Position numbers and translations under genes: made by a program. A stretch of 64,000 nucleotides of DNA. Source: Strigamia acuminata. Lineage: Eukaryota > Arthropoda > Chilopoda > Geophilomorpha > Linotaeniidae. Below the pieces are notes generated by a model, which was not told where the DNA came from, did no database searches, and was given only the letters and a program-made list of their open reading frames with translations. Positions 11,501-21,400 of this stretch are shown here, piece after piece. The number at the start of each line of letters is the position of its first letter. Positions within the stretch are counted from its first letter, which is position 1. The DNA lies in the NCBI GenBank assembly GCA_949358305.1, contig CASHSZ010000142.1, positions 1 to 64,000 on the forward strand, read 5' to 3'.

Positions 11501-13100
11501 ACTTGGCGATAGAATCCGCAGTCGGATTGATGTTGTACGATGGTGCAAAGAGGAAAACTATCAGTACGATGGGGGTTGTTTCGACTTTAAGGCAACAGAT
11601 GAGACCGTTGGGTTCGCCGGTCATGCATCCGTCGAGCCGGATACTTTCGAAGAAGCTATGTCCAACCCCAATAAATCCGACTGGCAGGATGCCATGGATG
11701 ATGAGATTAATATCTTTAATGACAGGAAAGTTTACGAGGAAGTTGATAAAACCGAGGGGATGAATTTACTGGGAACAAAATGGATTTACAAAATCAAGCG
11801 TGACTACACTGGGGCAATTAAGCGTTGGAGAGCACGTTTAGTTGCGCAAGGTTTTGGGCAGAAGGAGGGAGTTGACTTCACTGAGATATTTTCACCAGTG
11901 GTCAACTTTGTTCTCGTGCTTATATTCTTTTGTTCTCTTGTGGTTCTGCAAGGCTGGCGAGATACACATCTCGACATCAAGTCTGCGTACTTGTACGGAG
12001 ACCTTGATGTGCCACAATACATTAATATCCCCAAGGGCTTCCGGACCAAGGAGAACCAACACAAGTGTTGGCGTCTAGTCAAATCCTTATACGGACTTCA
12101 CCAGTCCGGAAGGATGTGGTATTTCAAGCTCCACGAACGATTACTGGAAATAGGATTTACTCCAGTCTTAGGACTGAATTGCGTATATAATTACGGCTCA
12201 GATGCCGTACTTTTGTTTTACGTGGACGACATTGTTTTGTTTAGTCGTGATGCTTTCGTTGAACAATGTATCATCGAGTGGATTCAAGAGAGCTTTGAAA
12301 TTGTCAACCTTGGACCGGTGACTCTTTTATTAGGGATTCATTTTGAAAGGAAAAATGGGGACATTTTAGTACATCAAAAGAGTTATATTGCGAAATTAGT
12401 CGAGAAATACGACATTGATCCGTGCCATAAAATTAAAATCCCAGTCACAGTCGGTACCATGATACAGAAGGTACAACCGGGTGAACAAATAAACTCGACG
12501 TTCCCATACAGGTCCCTAGTAGGGAGTTTACTCTTTATCGCGAATAGAACGCGTCCAGATATTCTCTTCAGCGTTATTGTATTATCTCAATACAATGAGA
12601 CCCATTCTAACAGGCATGTTAAAATGCTAATACAAGTGTTGAGATATCTGGCGAATACCCCCAACTATGTTATCAACCTGGCAAATTGTAAGAACAATAA
12701 TTTAACGGTTTACACCGACGCGTCCTTTGCCTTGGATCAAGACAGTAGGAGAAGCTTTGGTGGCCACATAGTTTATTTAGGAGGGGTTCCGATTTCATGG
12801 AATTGTCGAAAACAATCCATGACTTCATTGAGTATAATGGAAAGCGAATTTCTCGCAGTTGTCGATGGCGTGAGAGAAGTGATATGGCTTGAACGCCTGT
12901 ACGAAGCCGATATCATCTTGTGTTTCAACCGAAATGTCCCTTGCGTCTACGCCGATAGCATGCCGGCAATCAATTATGCGAAAAACAAGATCGAGAACCG
13001 TGCAAATAAACATATAGATGTTAACCCTATGGCGCGCATGCGGATTTCGCGGAGTGCGAAAGGGACCCTATATTTAACATTACGGCGGCCTATACCTTGA
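8502..13100 (+). CDS. Copia-type Gag-Pol polyprotein (element 2), 3' truncated
   Basis: Begins MASEEKCDDYKSIKKLNGTN at a true ATG. Domains: Gag; zinc knuckle CFSCGGTGHFAREC near residue 236; protease DTGATDHF near 334; integrase zinc domain from WHSRMGH near 555; integrase core with HMDLWG near 619 and TDNGGEF near 683; reverse transcriptase from about 1065 with YVDD near 1239; RNase H from about 1403 (YTDASFAL, LSIMESEFLAV). After NRANKHID (near base 13021) the sequence no longer matches RNase H, and the last 26 or so codons are read through from adjoining repeat DNA. The final RNase H segment is therefore missing and the product is probably not fully functional. Confidence 0.93.
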   Translation: MASEEKCDDYKSIKKLNGTNYAQWAIGAKLLLSQQGVWDHVTGDETAPGPNATAKEKRDFRVREKRAWSTICLSCEEAQQLVAVAKDTSKGAWEAIRDAYQPTTRARKGRLRREFLQMHLMDNEEMMCFLARVDRKVAELANVKVIPTDEEIAFQYMDFLPTTYETIKQIMYHWEDLDFTPAKVKDRLLGEYNRLFEASDSYGMRTQDSTDNAGAFFGKGRFQRGKGGNQPFTPRTCFSCGGTGHFARECPSPPKQQANMQSQRGGTSAQLAKGTARGRGRGGKTKKANLGQVDIFDEPLTMFSAAVHQTEEEVTLSPPLSLMSHCDFDPHWYIDTGATDHFSFNRSWFVTFKPLSGYSVQQGEGKSKIEGIGNVLITSCYAGRCREITLQNVYFAPNFKKNLLSLGRTDEAGFTTFIKNGKLTMFRDRIGEPFLVADKTNDRMYKVNCKIEANIVNTTAPSAQQSAAVGGNSVKNVVKSESVINPLLKTVDFKAALLNTLSGAVQTAAKQQVSVNALVNASNLKKSDLNDTNGQNNSNGGKIEKIKVKPQPMDIWHSRMGHFNASGIAKMEISPDIFGVKLSDKELSPCDACSKAKSTRATFSPIPEISTKGILEVIHMDLWGPQPFKSLGGASYYLIIVDDYSRFMWVEIIKNKGDTFERFKRWQTQVERSTGKKVKCIKTDNGGEFVSKKWDDYAASIGLKCIQTNPYSPEMNSVAERANRTIVGGIRAMLFENNFPKGLWAELAVTVVYLKNRFPHASLSGKTPYNLFHNKKMSLRHLRCIGSKVFVHIPSQTRRSKLEERAWPGALVGYAIKTRGYRVWDPKSNQVIASKHVKINENVFWHESVQSNSIPREPDFVAASWDEDSDDEILPAVQQQQVPPVIQQLFQAPKHAIPNPQLVQQAVEPEAVEEIAQAVGGIEEEEEQQVEVRLPNPTLTPPPVRRNPPRGVKLKGDTVKQRAAAPEKLKILDMTQWQRRETVRQSGETAGQVDVIYITPLGDRIRSRIDVVRWCKEENYQYDGGCFDFKATDETVGFAGHASVEPDTFEEAMSNPNKSDWQDAMDDEINIFNDRKVYEEVDKTEGMNLLGTKWIYKIKRDYTGAIKRWRARLVAQGFGQKEGVDFTEIFSPVVNFVLVLIFFCSLVVLQGWRDTHLDIKSAYLYGDLDVPQYINIPKGFRTKENQHKCWRLVKSLYGLHQSGRMWYFKLHERLLEIGFTPVLGLNCVYNYGSDAVLLFYVDDIVLFSRDAFVEQCIIEWIQESFEIVNLGPVTLLLGIHFERKNGDILVHQKSYIAKLVEKYDIDPCHKIKIPVTVGTMIQKVQPGEQINSTFPYRSLVGSLLFIANRTRPDILFSVIVLSQYNETHSNRHVKMLIQVLRYLANTPNYVINLANCKNNNLTVYTDASFALDQDSRRSFGGHIVYLGGVPISWNCRKQSMTSLSIMESEFLAVVDGVREVIWLERLYEADIILCFNRNVPCVYADSMPAINYAKNKIENRANKHIDVNPMARMRISRSAKGTLYLTLRRPIP

Positions 13101-16100
13101 CCCCCTGTTCGCAGTCTCGTGGCGGATTCTGCGGATTTCACCTATTCGTACAATCCGCACGATCGCGCGTGTTTTATCATTCTTGGCAAACCGTTTTTTG
13201 AAAACGCGTTGTAACGCATCCTCAACTTTACAAATCTCGCTTAGCGCGATCGCGCTATAACGCTTCTTCGTGTCCAACAAAAACAGCCGATTAAAAACGA
13301 AACTTCGGGTTTCGCTAAAACGCGATTTTGATATCGGGAAGGGCACGTGACCACGTGGGTAAAAATAGAATCGAGTTTCGTGAAAACCTAATTTGGAGAA
13401 ACGGCGTGGTGGTTTTGCGAAATATATCACATGTCACGTGATCGGACGTTGGATCTCGTACATAAACGTTCGTGCCTGGTCAAACCAGAGTCTTTAAAAA
13501 ATATAAATGCATTTCCCGATCATAGGATTAATTTCGCGCCGTGTGCTCCAGTCATTAATTAGGTTATCTTCGTCGCAACTCGTCATAATAAAATTTTTAC
13601 AGAAAATCAATCGTTTCGTATTTTATTTTCACTTTCCGGGAGTCTCGCGTCGTCGTAGTCGACGCGAGTCTCACCGAACGCGTTCTGCGGGTTCGGCGAG
13701 CGTTTTCAGATCGGGGCGGACCGTCTCGTATAGTACCGGGCGCGCCTCCCCAACTGACCGGTCGATGGTTATATAGTTTAAAATTTCCTCGACCGAGTAA
13801 ACGGTCGATGCTTCAGCGTCCGGTCGATGATGTGGCATTTGTGCGCGTTCATCCCGTGTCTCTCAGACTGGCCTTCGGGCCGGTCAAAATAAATAAATAA
13901 ATAAATAAATCCGAAAATAGAACGTATCCTTCCCGGCGAATAGATGCGGCTGGGGTCGTTGAGCGACGGCGGCGACGGCAACCCCGACGACTCGTCCCAA
14001 AAAATAAGCTCTCGTATCGGCACCCGTTCGTTTATTTAAATGTGCGCGCGGTCGCGTGCATTCTACCCGTGTCCGATGTAGCGATCGATACGGGATAAAA
14101 AAAATATCACCCGAAAAAGAAAGACGATTAAAGTTTTAATTCTCCGGTCGTGGCACCGACTCTGCGGTTCGTACTTTAACCGTTAATTAGATTATCTTCG
14201 TCGTAATTTACCGGGAAAAAAAATTTGTAGGGAATCCGTTGTTTCGTATTTTATTTCCATCTCCCGGGGGTCTCGCGCCGTCCCAGTCGATCGGAGTCTT
14301 CCTCAACACGTTCGATGGGTTTTGCCAACACTTTCAGATCGCCAGCGGAACTCGGGCCCGCCGCTCGGTCGAGCGGCTCAGTACCCGCCGGGCGGCGTGG
14401 TAGCCGGGTTCTCGCTTCCAGTGGCTGTAGGCGTCCTTCTTGAACGCCTTCCTCGCTCTCTCGGTCTCAGACTGGCCTTCGGGCCGGTCAAAAAAAATAA
14501 ACAAATAAATAAATAAATAAATAAATAAACGAGTCGGCGAATAAAGGCGGTTGGGGTCGCTGGACGGTGGCGGTGGTGGCAGCGGCAACCCCGACGACTC
14601 GTCCCAAAAATAAGCTCCCACATCGACACTCATCCGTTAGTCTAAACCTCTTGACGTGCATTCTACTCGCGTCCGACAGATTCGGTTCGTTGTGGGCATA
14701 GAAAACATCCGCACACCGATACGGCATGTTTCGACGTCGATGCGCGACCGCGAAGCCGAGTCCCCGACGACGTACATACTCGCACAAGCGCGTTCGCGCG
14801 CGCGATATTGCGTGTGATGCGATGCCGATGAGCTCGACACGGTCTTTCGACGCGGGCGTCGATAATAATGTCCGGCAACGTGGATAAATGTCCGCAGAGT
14901 GCTTTGTGTTTATGGCAACGCACCGGGACGCAATTAACCAACCACTTACGAAAATTCAAAACATAATTGTTTAACAAAAGGAAACTCGTATAATGTTGAA
15001 ACAATAAAGAAAACGCAAAATTCAGATTCAAATTTAGATTTGAATTAGGTCAGATTAGGCCAGGTTGTAGATCCACAGACTCTCGAGACGACAACAAGAA
15101 AATAAAAAGGATGCGTTTATCGTTTGTAGGTAGAATCTCGCGCCGAGTTAAATAAAAGTCTTTAAAAAATAGAAATCGATTTCCCGGTCGTAGAATTAAT
15201 TTTGTGTCATGTGATCCAGTCATTAATTAGATTTTCGTGGTAGATGTTGCGTGAAACAAGATCGTGAACGTCTCAATTGGTTTACGATTTAAATTTCATC
15301 TCGCAATACACGCTGCACCAACGTAGTCGACGCGAGTTTATATCACTGCACTCGATGGGTTTTGTGAGCCTTTTTAGACCAATCGATCGTACAGCTTGTT
15401 TGCTAGTTTCCTTTCGAGGTCAGCGGTTAACTCTTTGCACTCTATGATGCTGTTGGATCCAACGGCGATACGCGTCTCCCGCCTGCCTCTCGGTCTCAGA
15501 CTGGCCTTCGGGCCGGTCAAAAAAAAAAGAAAAAAATTAATAAATAGATAAATAAGTCGGGAACAAAACGCATCCATCCCGACGAATAGTGACAGTTGGG
15601 CTCGTTGAGCGGTGGCGAAGGCGGCGGCAACCCCGACGACTCGTCCCAAAAATAAGCTCCCACATCGACACTCATCCGTTAGTCTAGACCTCGTGACGCG
15701 CATTCTACTCGCGTCCGACAGATTCGGTTCGTTGTGGGCATAGAAAACGTCCGCACACCGATACGGCATGTTTCGACGTCGATGCGCGACCGCGAAGCGA
15801 AGTCCCCGACGGCGTACATACTCGCACGAGCGCGTTCGCGCGCGCGATAATGCGTGTGATGCGATGCTGATGTCCGTCAACGTGGATATATGTCCACAAA
15901 GTGTCCGGTGTTTATGGCAACGCACCAGGGCGCAATTAACTACCAACGAGAATTGAAAATGTAATTGTTTAATAAAAAGAAACTCGTATAATATTGAAAC
16001 GATAATAAAAACGCAAAATTTAGATTCAAATTCAGATTCGAATTGGGTAAGATTAGGTCAGGTTAGACCCACAAACTCTGGGGGAGCGACACGAAAATGA

Positions 16101-17012
16101 AAAGGGCGCACCTATCGCTTATAGATGTCTGGCGATCGACAATGGGTGGACGATTAAAGTTTAAATTTCGGATCGTGGTATCGGTTTCGCGGTTCGTATT
16201 CCAATAGTTAATCACATTATCTTTGTACCAAACGACCGATACAAAAGTTTTGTAAAATATCCGCCGTTTTATATTTTAATTTCACCTTCCGGTTGCCACG
16301 CGCTGTCGTAGTTGGTGCGAATCTCCATCAACGCATTCGACGGGCTTCGAGAGTGATTCCAGTAATCCAGACCAATCCTGGCCCTCGCGGAAATCCGGAG
16401 GGTTTTGGTTTTCCGCGATTGTTTTACTCACTTCTGTGGTTTTTCTACTGTATGAGTTAATAGATGTTCTTTTGAACGTCTCTCTGTACAGAATACGGGG
16501 CAGCTGGCGCCGACAAGCACCGGCAGCCCCAAACAATTTGTTCAAAAATAAGCTTCTGCACGGGATTTCCATTTTTAACATTATGGTGTTTTTTTTTTTT
16601 ATTGCCACCAAAGCGCGCTACCACCGCAAATTTTCCCGCGTTTGCCATGTACGCGCCGAAAACCACAGGCAATGAACTTTTCCACAAACTGAAAAACAAA
16701 ATATATGGGTAAGCGCACATGGGCGAATAAAACAAGATTAGCCCAATTTCGGAATTTATTGGGTCGACGTTTTGTATTCACGCGTGACGGGGGCACCACA
16801 TGTGGAAAACGCGCAAATCACGCGCGAATCACGCGCGTCTACGCACATTGGAAACTTAGTATTAACGTTCGTTTCGAGTTAAATAAAAACGACGACCGTG
16901 ACGAGGACCACAAAGACGGCGATAGCAGGATTCGTCGGAACAACGAGGATTGCCAACGAGAGAGACCCGTTCATTTGCCGACGCTCCATAGTTCAAACTT
17001 AAATCGTTCTCG
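13022..17012 (+). repeat. S-family repeat block 1 (about four diverged units)
   Basis: No credible gene. Diverged units of about 1 kb follow one another in the plus orientation. Shared landmarks are CATTAATTAGATTATCTTCG; a CGACGCGAGT segment; a GGGG...CCCC stem-loop followed by a short dyad and CCAAAATAAG (near 13952, 14555, 15600, 16497); a CAGACTGGCCTTCGG segment followed by an AAAT microsatellite (13867, 14467, 15497); ATGGCAACGCACC; and AATTGTTTAATAAAAGG. The block begins where copia element 2 is truncated. I found no reverse transcriptase or transposase in the units, so this is either a nonautonomous element or a complex satellite. Confidence 0.75.
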
Positions 17013-17015
17013 GAC

Positions 17016-17034
17016 TGCCACCAGATGTCACATC
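17016..17034 (+). promoter_or_regulatory. Shared 19-bp motif upstream of gene A
   Basis: TGCCACCAGATGTCACATC, one of eight similar sites found near the 5' ends of genes in this window. It lies about 100 bp before the first splice donor of gene A. Confidence 0.5.
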
Positions 17035-17132
17035 AGCCGCTCACGACATACACACACTTTGGTTCGGCAGCTTATATCAAACGCGCGCGTTTCATCTTCC
17101 GTCTGATCCTCACTGCCACCTCGTGTTCGTTG

Positions 17133-17337
<205 letters not shown>

Positions 17338-17367
17338 TTGTTTACTCGTCTCACAAACAAAAGGAAA

Positions 17368-17949
17368 ATGGCGGAAGCACCACAAGAGGAGGGTGGCGGC
17401 AGGTCATACTCCTGCGCTCTATGCGATGATAAACACCCCGATAGTAAGAAACGTTTATTTATTTACTTATTATTTTATATCTTTTATTCCATATGTTTTA
17501 TTTATTTTATATACATAAATATTTTTTAATTTTATTTTAATTTTTTTTTTTCTTTTTCTTCCCCCCCCCCCCCCCGCCCCACGTGCCTCAGGACCGGACG
17601 GATTCTTCTGCGTCGACGTCTTTCGCCACCAGCGACAGCGACACAACATCCACAAGGACGCGAATGATTTCGTCCGAGGGCTGTTGAAAAAATTCTCGCG
17701 CGAGCCCGTCTGTCTGGCATCGGTGAGTGTCCAATTATCCTCTTCACTCACACACTAGTTAACTAATTCGTATTTTTATTTTTTCCCCTTTCTTCTTAGG
17801 CGTTGAAACGAGTGCACCGACTCAACGGGCGACGCTGTCCGTTTTGTGCGGAGACGCCCTCTCCCGGGGATCTCGTCACTCATTGGGCGGAGGCACACGA
17901 TTACCAAGCGCCCGCCGGAAATGATGGAGGTGGCGTCAATGAACATTAG
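17368..17949 (+). CDS. Gene A: small protein with two C2H2-like zinc fingers
   Basis: Three coding exons: 17368-17443, 17592-17722 and 17800-17949. All phases agree and give 118 residues. Donors are GTAAGA and GTGAGT. Finger 1 has C16, C19, H38 and H43 and is split by the first intron (phase 1). Finger 2 has C82, C85, H97 and H102 (CPFC...HWAEAH) and opens the last exon after a phase-0 intron. The start follows a spliced leader exon; [10 protein letters not shown] is the first in-frame ATG. The same two-finger module, with the phase-0 intron in the same place, occurs in EF and K, so A looks like the minimal form of that family. Nucleic-acid or protein binding in the nucleus is inferred from the fingers only. 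Family name unknown. Gene B converges from the other side. Confidence 0.8.
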
Positions 17950-18100
17950 TTTTTATTTAATTTTATTTTTTTCTCATAATTTGCATTGTCCGACTCTTCC
18001 CCATTTGCTTTTATTTTTTTTTTACAAAAAAAAAAAAAAAAAAATCCACATTAATCATCTTTATTGTTATCATTATTACAAATACACGATCAATTTTTTC

Positions 18101-19054
18101 TTATCCCGCGTCTTCTTTGCCAGACTCTCGATTCTTTCTCTGAGCTTCGTCACCGTCTCCTTCGTTTTCTTCTGGTATGACTCTTACCACACCCACACGG
18201 ACTAACGCGCTCACCACTGAACCCGACAAAAGAACATCTCCATCTGGGAGCGTCTCGATCCACATGGAATCGTCTCTGTTGCGTCCCTTCTTTCGCTCCT
18301 CCTCCTCTCGTTCCTCCTCCTTCGTCACTCTTCGAAGTATAAGATCCACCGTCTTCAACCTACCCGTCGGCGCACGCGGAGTGGAAGCGGTGGACGACTG
18401 GAAAAGGAAAGGGGGAAAAAAAATAAACGAAAAAAAGAATAAATAATAGGAATCTCAACGGGATACCCCTTTAACTGGCGTCGTATTCCCCGTCTCAAAA
18501 GGGCGCTTCGGCGTCTGCGGCGTTCTTGGTGACGATGGTTGCGATTGCGGCGACTGTGGTCGGGTCGGTGCCTCATTCCCGGCGATGATTGACATCTGTA
18601 AAGAGAGAAATAAATAAATAAATAAATTAAATTAAATTAAATTAAAATAAATTAAATTGAGATACGAACGCGAAGAGAGGAGGAGAGAAAGGAGACCGAA
18701 ACACGAACGAGAGAGGAGCGTTACAGTTTCACCGTATAGCGGGTAATTGATTGATTGATAGCGCGTTGTACGAAATGAATTATCTCCAAACAAACACCCA
18801 TTTGTTTATTTATTTGTTAATCTCGCTCGTTCGCTTAATTTTATAAAATTCATTAAACTCATTTGTACATTCATCAAATTGATCGTTTCGTTTAGCGATG
18901 AAAACAACGACAATTCAGATGTTCACGCGGGCAACATGGCGTATACGTGCGTTTTGTGCACGCAAAATGTGAATACGGCCAATTGACAAAATAACAATTC
19001 ATAGACAGAGATTTAACAACTCACCTCTGTGGACGAAGCGCATGGTGCGTCCAT
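18101..19054 (-). CDS. Gene B: unrecognised Pro/Ser-rich protein with charged C-terminus
   Basis: Minus-strand exons 19054-19025, 18595-18467 and 18397-18101, all phase 0, giving 151 residues. The first exon codes MDAPCASSTE and ends at GTGAGT. The second is rich in Pro, Ser and Thr. The third has the charged run EEEREEEERKKG. An internal GTGAGC...ACCAG segment (18214-18172) would, if removed as a 43-nt intron, shift the last part into a basic coiled-coil-like tail (ETVTKLRERIESLAKK) that stops at 18076. That form resembles the coiled-coil genes C, D and G, so it may be the real one. Function unknown. It converges on gene A. Confidence 0.65.
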
Positions 19055-19069
19055 TTTGACGAATGAACC

Positions 19070-19088
19070 GACACGACACCCGGTGATA
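19070..19088 (-). promoter_or_regulatory. Shared 19-bp motif before gene B
   Basis: On the minus strand TATCACCGGGTGTCGTGTC, ending 15 bp before the gene B start codon. It closely matches the motifs near TK, N and I. Confidence 0.5.
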
Positions 19089-19124
19089 ACAATGGCGGTG
19101 GTAACACGTGACGGGTCACACTTC

Positions 19125-19154
19125 TAATTAAATAATAATAATAATAATAATAAC

Positions 19155-19187
<33 letters not shown>

Positions 19188-19720
19188 TTATAAAAATGAC
19201 AAGTCGAAAACAAGCTATTCACGGGGTTTCGCGGATTGTCGCCAGAATGCGCCACCGCCGCGGATTTTCCAAGTTTGACATGTAGGTGTCGAATATTATG
19301 ATTAACGAACTTTTCCACGTTAAAATTAAAAAAAACAAAATATACGGTTAGACGCATATAGATAGATAAAACATGATTAATCTGGTTCCGGAATTTATTG
19401 GGTCACTTTTTAACGCGGGAAACGTCAAGTGATCGCATCGGACGAACATTTTGGTATCCATTAAAGGACACGAGTTCCACCGGGCTGCGCAGTGGTTCCG
19501 AGTAATTACATCACAGGTCGCGTGACCGGACGTTTGATCCAACACGCTAAACGTTCGTGTCTAGTTGAATAAAAGCCTTTACGATGGCGCGCCGTGCATC
19601 GCGGAATGGAATTTAAACCATAGACCAGTTTAAGCGTTCACAATCTCATTTCACGCGACATCTATCGTGATAATCTGATTAATGGTTGGGGTACACGGTG
19701 TGACGTAATTACTCAGAATC
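19125..19720. repeat. ATT microsatellite and rearranged S-family fragments
   Basis: 19129-19185 is an ATA/ATT microsatellite. From about 19190 S-family sequence runs plus (AACTTTTCCAC, GGAATTTATTGGGTC, TTGAATAAAAGCC). From about 19580 to 19720 the matching S-family segment is inverted (compare 15180-15310). An inversion junction therefore lies near 19580. No gene seen. Confidence 0.6.
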
Positions 19721-19955
19721 GTCACGTTAAAAAACAAAACGAAATGGGTGGATGGATGGGAATTTTTATTTCAGTCAGTTTTATTTACTCGCCTAAAAAA
19801 GAAAAAAAGAAAAAAAAAGAAAGAAAAAAAAAGAAAAAAAAAAAGGAAAAAGGATAACAACGAATACGACGATTGGTCGAGTGGACGGAGATACCCGCCG
19901 CGTGGAACCGTGTGCCGAGAGGATGGAGACAGACAGCCGCCATGTTTCCGGATTA

Positions 19956-19974
19956 TGTCACTTGGTGTCGCTCT
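19956..19974 (+). promoter_or_regulatory. Shared 19-bp motif upstream of gene N
   Basis: TGTCACTTGGTGTCGCTCT, about 60 bp before the leader-exon donor (AAAAA then GTGAGTAG at 20033). A partial tRNA-like A-box sequence, TGGTCGAGTGGA, lies at about 19874 upstream. Confidence 0.5.
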
Positions 19975-20299
19975 ATGCATCGATAGTGATCACGCGCGGG
20001 ACAGACAACGTCGTGTTTCCATCTTCCAAAAAGTGAGTAGTTGACCGTTCTACCGTCACATTTATCAGTCAATCGATCGACAAATTGAAAAAAAAAACAA
20101 CCCTCGATTACCTCTACGCCTCTCTCGACAACGTATCAATTAACACGCGCGTGCAAACACGAACGCCTGCATTGGTTCGGTCGGGCACCGCTCGCTCGCT
20201 CATTTGACAGACTCGTGACTTGAAATTTTTTATTTTTTCTTAGCCGTTATTTTATTTTCCTTTGCATTCGACTTTAATTTAATTTCTATGTTCCAGACG

Positions 20300-21001
20300 A
20301 TGAACAAAAACGAGAAAAACGACCACAACAACGACGGCGATGATGCAAGGTGAGAGATTCGACCGACCGGTTTCGATCGATCGTTCGTTTATCCGTTTCT
20401 TCATTTCTTTATTTCTTTGTTTATTCAGTTGTCAGCCAATTGATCCGCCCCAGTCGTCATCGTGGCAGTGGACCGAACCCGGTCACATTCGACCCATCAT
20501 GCGGGTTGCGCCATTCCAGCGCGCGACTCCGGAACCGATGTAATTCGGTCAAACGTCTCGTTTGATTTATTTATTCATTTATTTATTTATTTATTTATTT
20601 ATTTATTTTTTAAGCCATCCTCGCGGACGTTCCGTACTGTTTGTTCGCTTCGCGGGCGCCCAGTTGATGGGACCGGGACGTCCGATGCCGATGTGAGTTA
20701 ATTCGATTCAACGTTTTGTTTTTGTTTTTGTTTCGTTTTGTTTCACCGATTGGTTGGTTTGATTCGAATTGATTTATTTATTTATATTTATTTTATTTTA
20801 TTTTCTATTTTTCAAGTCAATCCCGCGGGCGCGCCAGGATGCTAGCGCGTTTCGCGGCCACCGAACCGATGTTGCCAGGGCGTCCGGCGTCGAGGTAATT
20901 AATTCGGTTCAACGTTTCAATTTGTCCGCCCGTCCATCAGTTTGTTCACTTAGTTTATTCAATTTGATCTCTTCCTCAGTGACCCACAACCAGGCGCGTA
21001 A
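20300..21001 (+). CDS. Gene N: small protein built from 78-nt phase-2 exons
   Basis: Five coding exons: 20300-20349, 20429-20539, 20615-20692, 20817-20894, 20980-21001. Every intron is phase 2 and the product is 112 residues. The first exon (16 codons plus 2 nt) is acidic. Exons 3 and 4 are exactly 78 nt each and encode related 26-residue units (RGRSVLFVRFA...GPGRPMP and RGRARMLARFA...LPGRPAS). Because their ends are in the same phase, such exons can be duplicated or skipped without breaking the frame. Gene M uses exons of the same length and phase, with a first exon also of 50 nt, so the two are probably distant paralogues. Basic Arg/Pro/Gly-rich composition. Function unknown. Confidence 0.75.
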
Positions 21002-21400
21002 TCGGCGATGTGACGAGTCGATTGTGAATCTTTTTTTATTTTATTTTTCTATTTTTCGTTTTTATTTTGTAAACAATAAAAACACTCAACTTTTATCATA
21101 GAATTTGAAAAGTTTGAGTTTGACAATTTCTTATTAAATTTTGAATTGGAGTGTGGGGGGAGCAATGGTCGAAACGTCGGAACCAGATGGAAATGTTAGC
21201 GATAAAGTCGTTCAAAGTCATAAAATCGGTGTCGATTTTTACGAGGCGTTGGGGACGGTTGGAACTCGAGTCAACCAATGGACACGTCGATGCCACTCCG
21301 TTGTAAAATGCCACACACAGACACACACGTGCACGCGCGAAACATCAACAATAAAGCTCGTAAAACGACACAAATTGTCGAGTGAATAAGCGAATTGGGT
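21002..21400. other. Gene-free stretch after gene N
   Basis: AT-rich 3' flank with AATAAA near 21076 that could end the gene N transcript. Nothing else is recognised before S-family sequence starts near 21400. Confidence 0.4.

Larger units (their letters stand above)
6930..13021 (+). mobile_element. Truncated Ty1/copia retrotransposon (element 2)
   Basis: A second, different copia element: 5' LTR, a tRNA primer site, a 1.1-kb leader and an open gag-pol frame. Homology stops inside RNase H after the KHID motif near 13021, and S-family repeat follows. No 3' LTR, polypurine tract or target duplication is present. The frame is otherwise undamaged, so loss of the end may be recent, caused by deletion or recombination. 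Confidence 0.9.

Noticed and set aside
16705-17106. 133-codon frame before gene A
   Set aside because: It overlaps S-family sequence at its left and the leader exon of gene A at its right. Composition looks random.
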